NCBI GenBank assembly: GCA_028707675.1
Contig: JAQWAM010000091.1
Location: 1-6,101, forward strand
Reading direction: 5' to 3'
DNA from: Kiritimatiellia bacterium
Lineage (GTDB): Bacteria > Verrucomicrobiota > Kiritimatiellia > RFP12 > UBA1067
Length of the DNA: 6,101 nucleotides
The notes under the pieces were generated by a model. That model had not been told where the DNA came from, did not search any database, and was given only the letters and a program-made list of their open reading frames with translations. Below, piece by piece: positions 5,841 through 6,101 of the stretch. A program made the position numbers and the translations under genes. How positions within the stretch are numbered: the first letter of the stretch is position 1; each line of letters begins with the position of its first letter.

Positions 5841-5924
5841 ATGGCCGGCATGAACCGGGAGGCTTTAACCGTGAAACACATGAAACTTCATGAAAGACAG
5901 GGCGTTGGCCGGGGTGTGGCATGA
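5841..5924 (+). CDS. Possible 27-codon small ORF linking mlaF and mlaD
   Basis: An ATG at 5841 opens one base after the mlaF stop, with GGAG (5831-5834) six bases upstream, and runs 27 codons to a TGA whose bases overlap the mlaD start as ATGA (5921-5924). The peptide (beginning MAGMNREALTVKHMKL) is basic, has no membrane segment or signal, and resembles nothing I know. It uses TTA, AGA and CTT, which are scarce in the neighbouring genes. It may be translated mainly to carry ribosomes to mlaD, whose own GGGGTG-type site is weak, or it may be a chance frame. Treat as tentative. Confidence 0.35.
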   Translation: MAGMNREALTVKHMKLHERQGVGRGVA

Positions 5925-6101
5925 ACGAGAATCGCGCGAATTACGCTAAGATCGGGTTTTTCGTGCTGGCGGGCGCCGCGCTGATGCTGCTGGCGATCGG
6001 CATCGCGGGCGCGCGCGTTTTCAACAAACGCGCGGTACTGGCAGAGACCTATTTTACCGAGTCTGTCACCGGGCTGGACATCGGTTCGCCGGTCAAATAC
6101 C
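5921..6101 (+). CDS. mlaD: MlaD-type MCE-domain lipid-binding protein (N-terminal part, cut by window edge)
   Basis: Sixty codons are visible from ATG 5921 to the window end. A single N-terminal anchor lies at about residues 9-31 (AKIGFFVLAGAALMLLAIGI), flanked by a short cytosolic Asn/Arg-rich head, so the rest should be periplasmic. The MCE domain begins at about residue 39: the stretch AETYFTESVTGLDIGSPVKY carries the typical Y-F-x-x-S-V-x-G-L-x-x-G-S-P-V motif. MCE proteins form a ring that passes phospholipids between the outer membrane and the MlaE-MlaF complex. No in-frame start exists further upstream before the TGA at 5891-5893, so the start is secure. The order mlaE-mlaF-mlaD supports one operon. 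The 3' end, and whether the protein is a short MlaD or a longer multi-MCE form, cannot be seen. Confidence 0.9.
   Translation, partial: MNENRANYAKIGFFVLAGAALMLLAIGIAGARVFNKRAVLAETYFTESVTGLDIGSPVKY

Overview
The window looks like chromosomal DNA of a GC-rich diderm (Gram-negative) bacterium, most likely of the PVC group (Verrucomicrobiota, Lentisphaerota or Kiritimatiellota). That placement is an inference from three things: a secreted 3-keto-disaccharide-hydrolase-like (DUF1080) protein, a small exported protein built from G-[FL]-Q-x-G-L-x-N surface repeats, and an Mla-type lipid transport operon, which implies an outer membrane. No rRNA, tRNA, CRISPR array, insertion sequence or phage gene is visible.

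Left part (1-1968, all + strand). The window opens in the 3' end of an unrecognised helical protein (stop at 221). A 220-base gap follows, holding GC-rich hairpin repeats and then a good sigma-70-like promoter (382-410). Behind the promoter is a two-gene unit: a secreted DUF1080 protein (442-1587) and, 12 bases later, a short DtxR/MntR-family metal-dependent repressor (1600-1968).

Middle part (2028-3775, - strand). This unit converges on the first across a 59-base gap containing a strong hairpin. It is read from a promoter near 3847-3875. It encodes a 169-residue exported surface-repeat protein and then, 17 bases later, a full-length DUF1015 protein of unknown or uncertain function.

Right part (3988-6101, + strand). 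An Mla/MCE-type retrograde phospholipid ABC transporter operon diverges from the middle unit. It contains a fused STAS-permease (MlaB-MlaE type), the ATPase MlaF, a possible 27-codon small ORF, and the 5' end of the substrate-binding MCE protein MlaD, cut by the window edge. The 212-base divergent intergenic region (3776-3987) holds the minus-strand promoter, a hairpin followed by six T that resembles a terminator reading towards mla, and an 8-base perfect inverted repeat just upstream of mlaE.

Nothing here amounts to a clearly new defence or mobile system. The items most worth a second look are the mlaF-mlaD small ORF with its ATGA overlap, the structured mlaE leader, the DUF1080 protein with its helical tail paired with a metalloregulator, and the surface-repeat/DUF1015 pairing.
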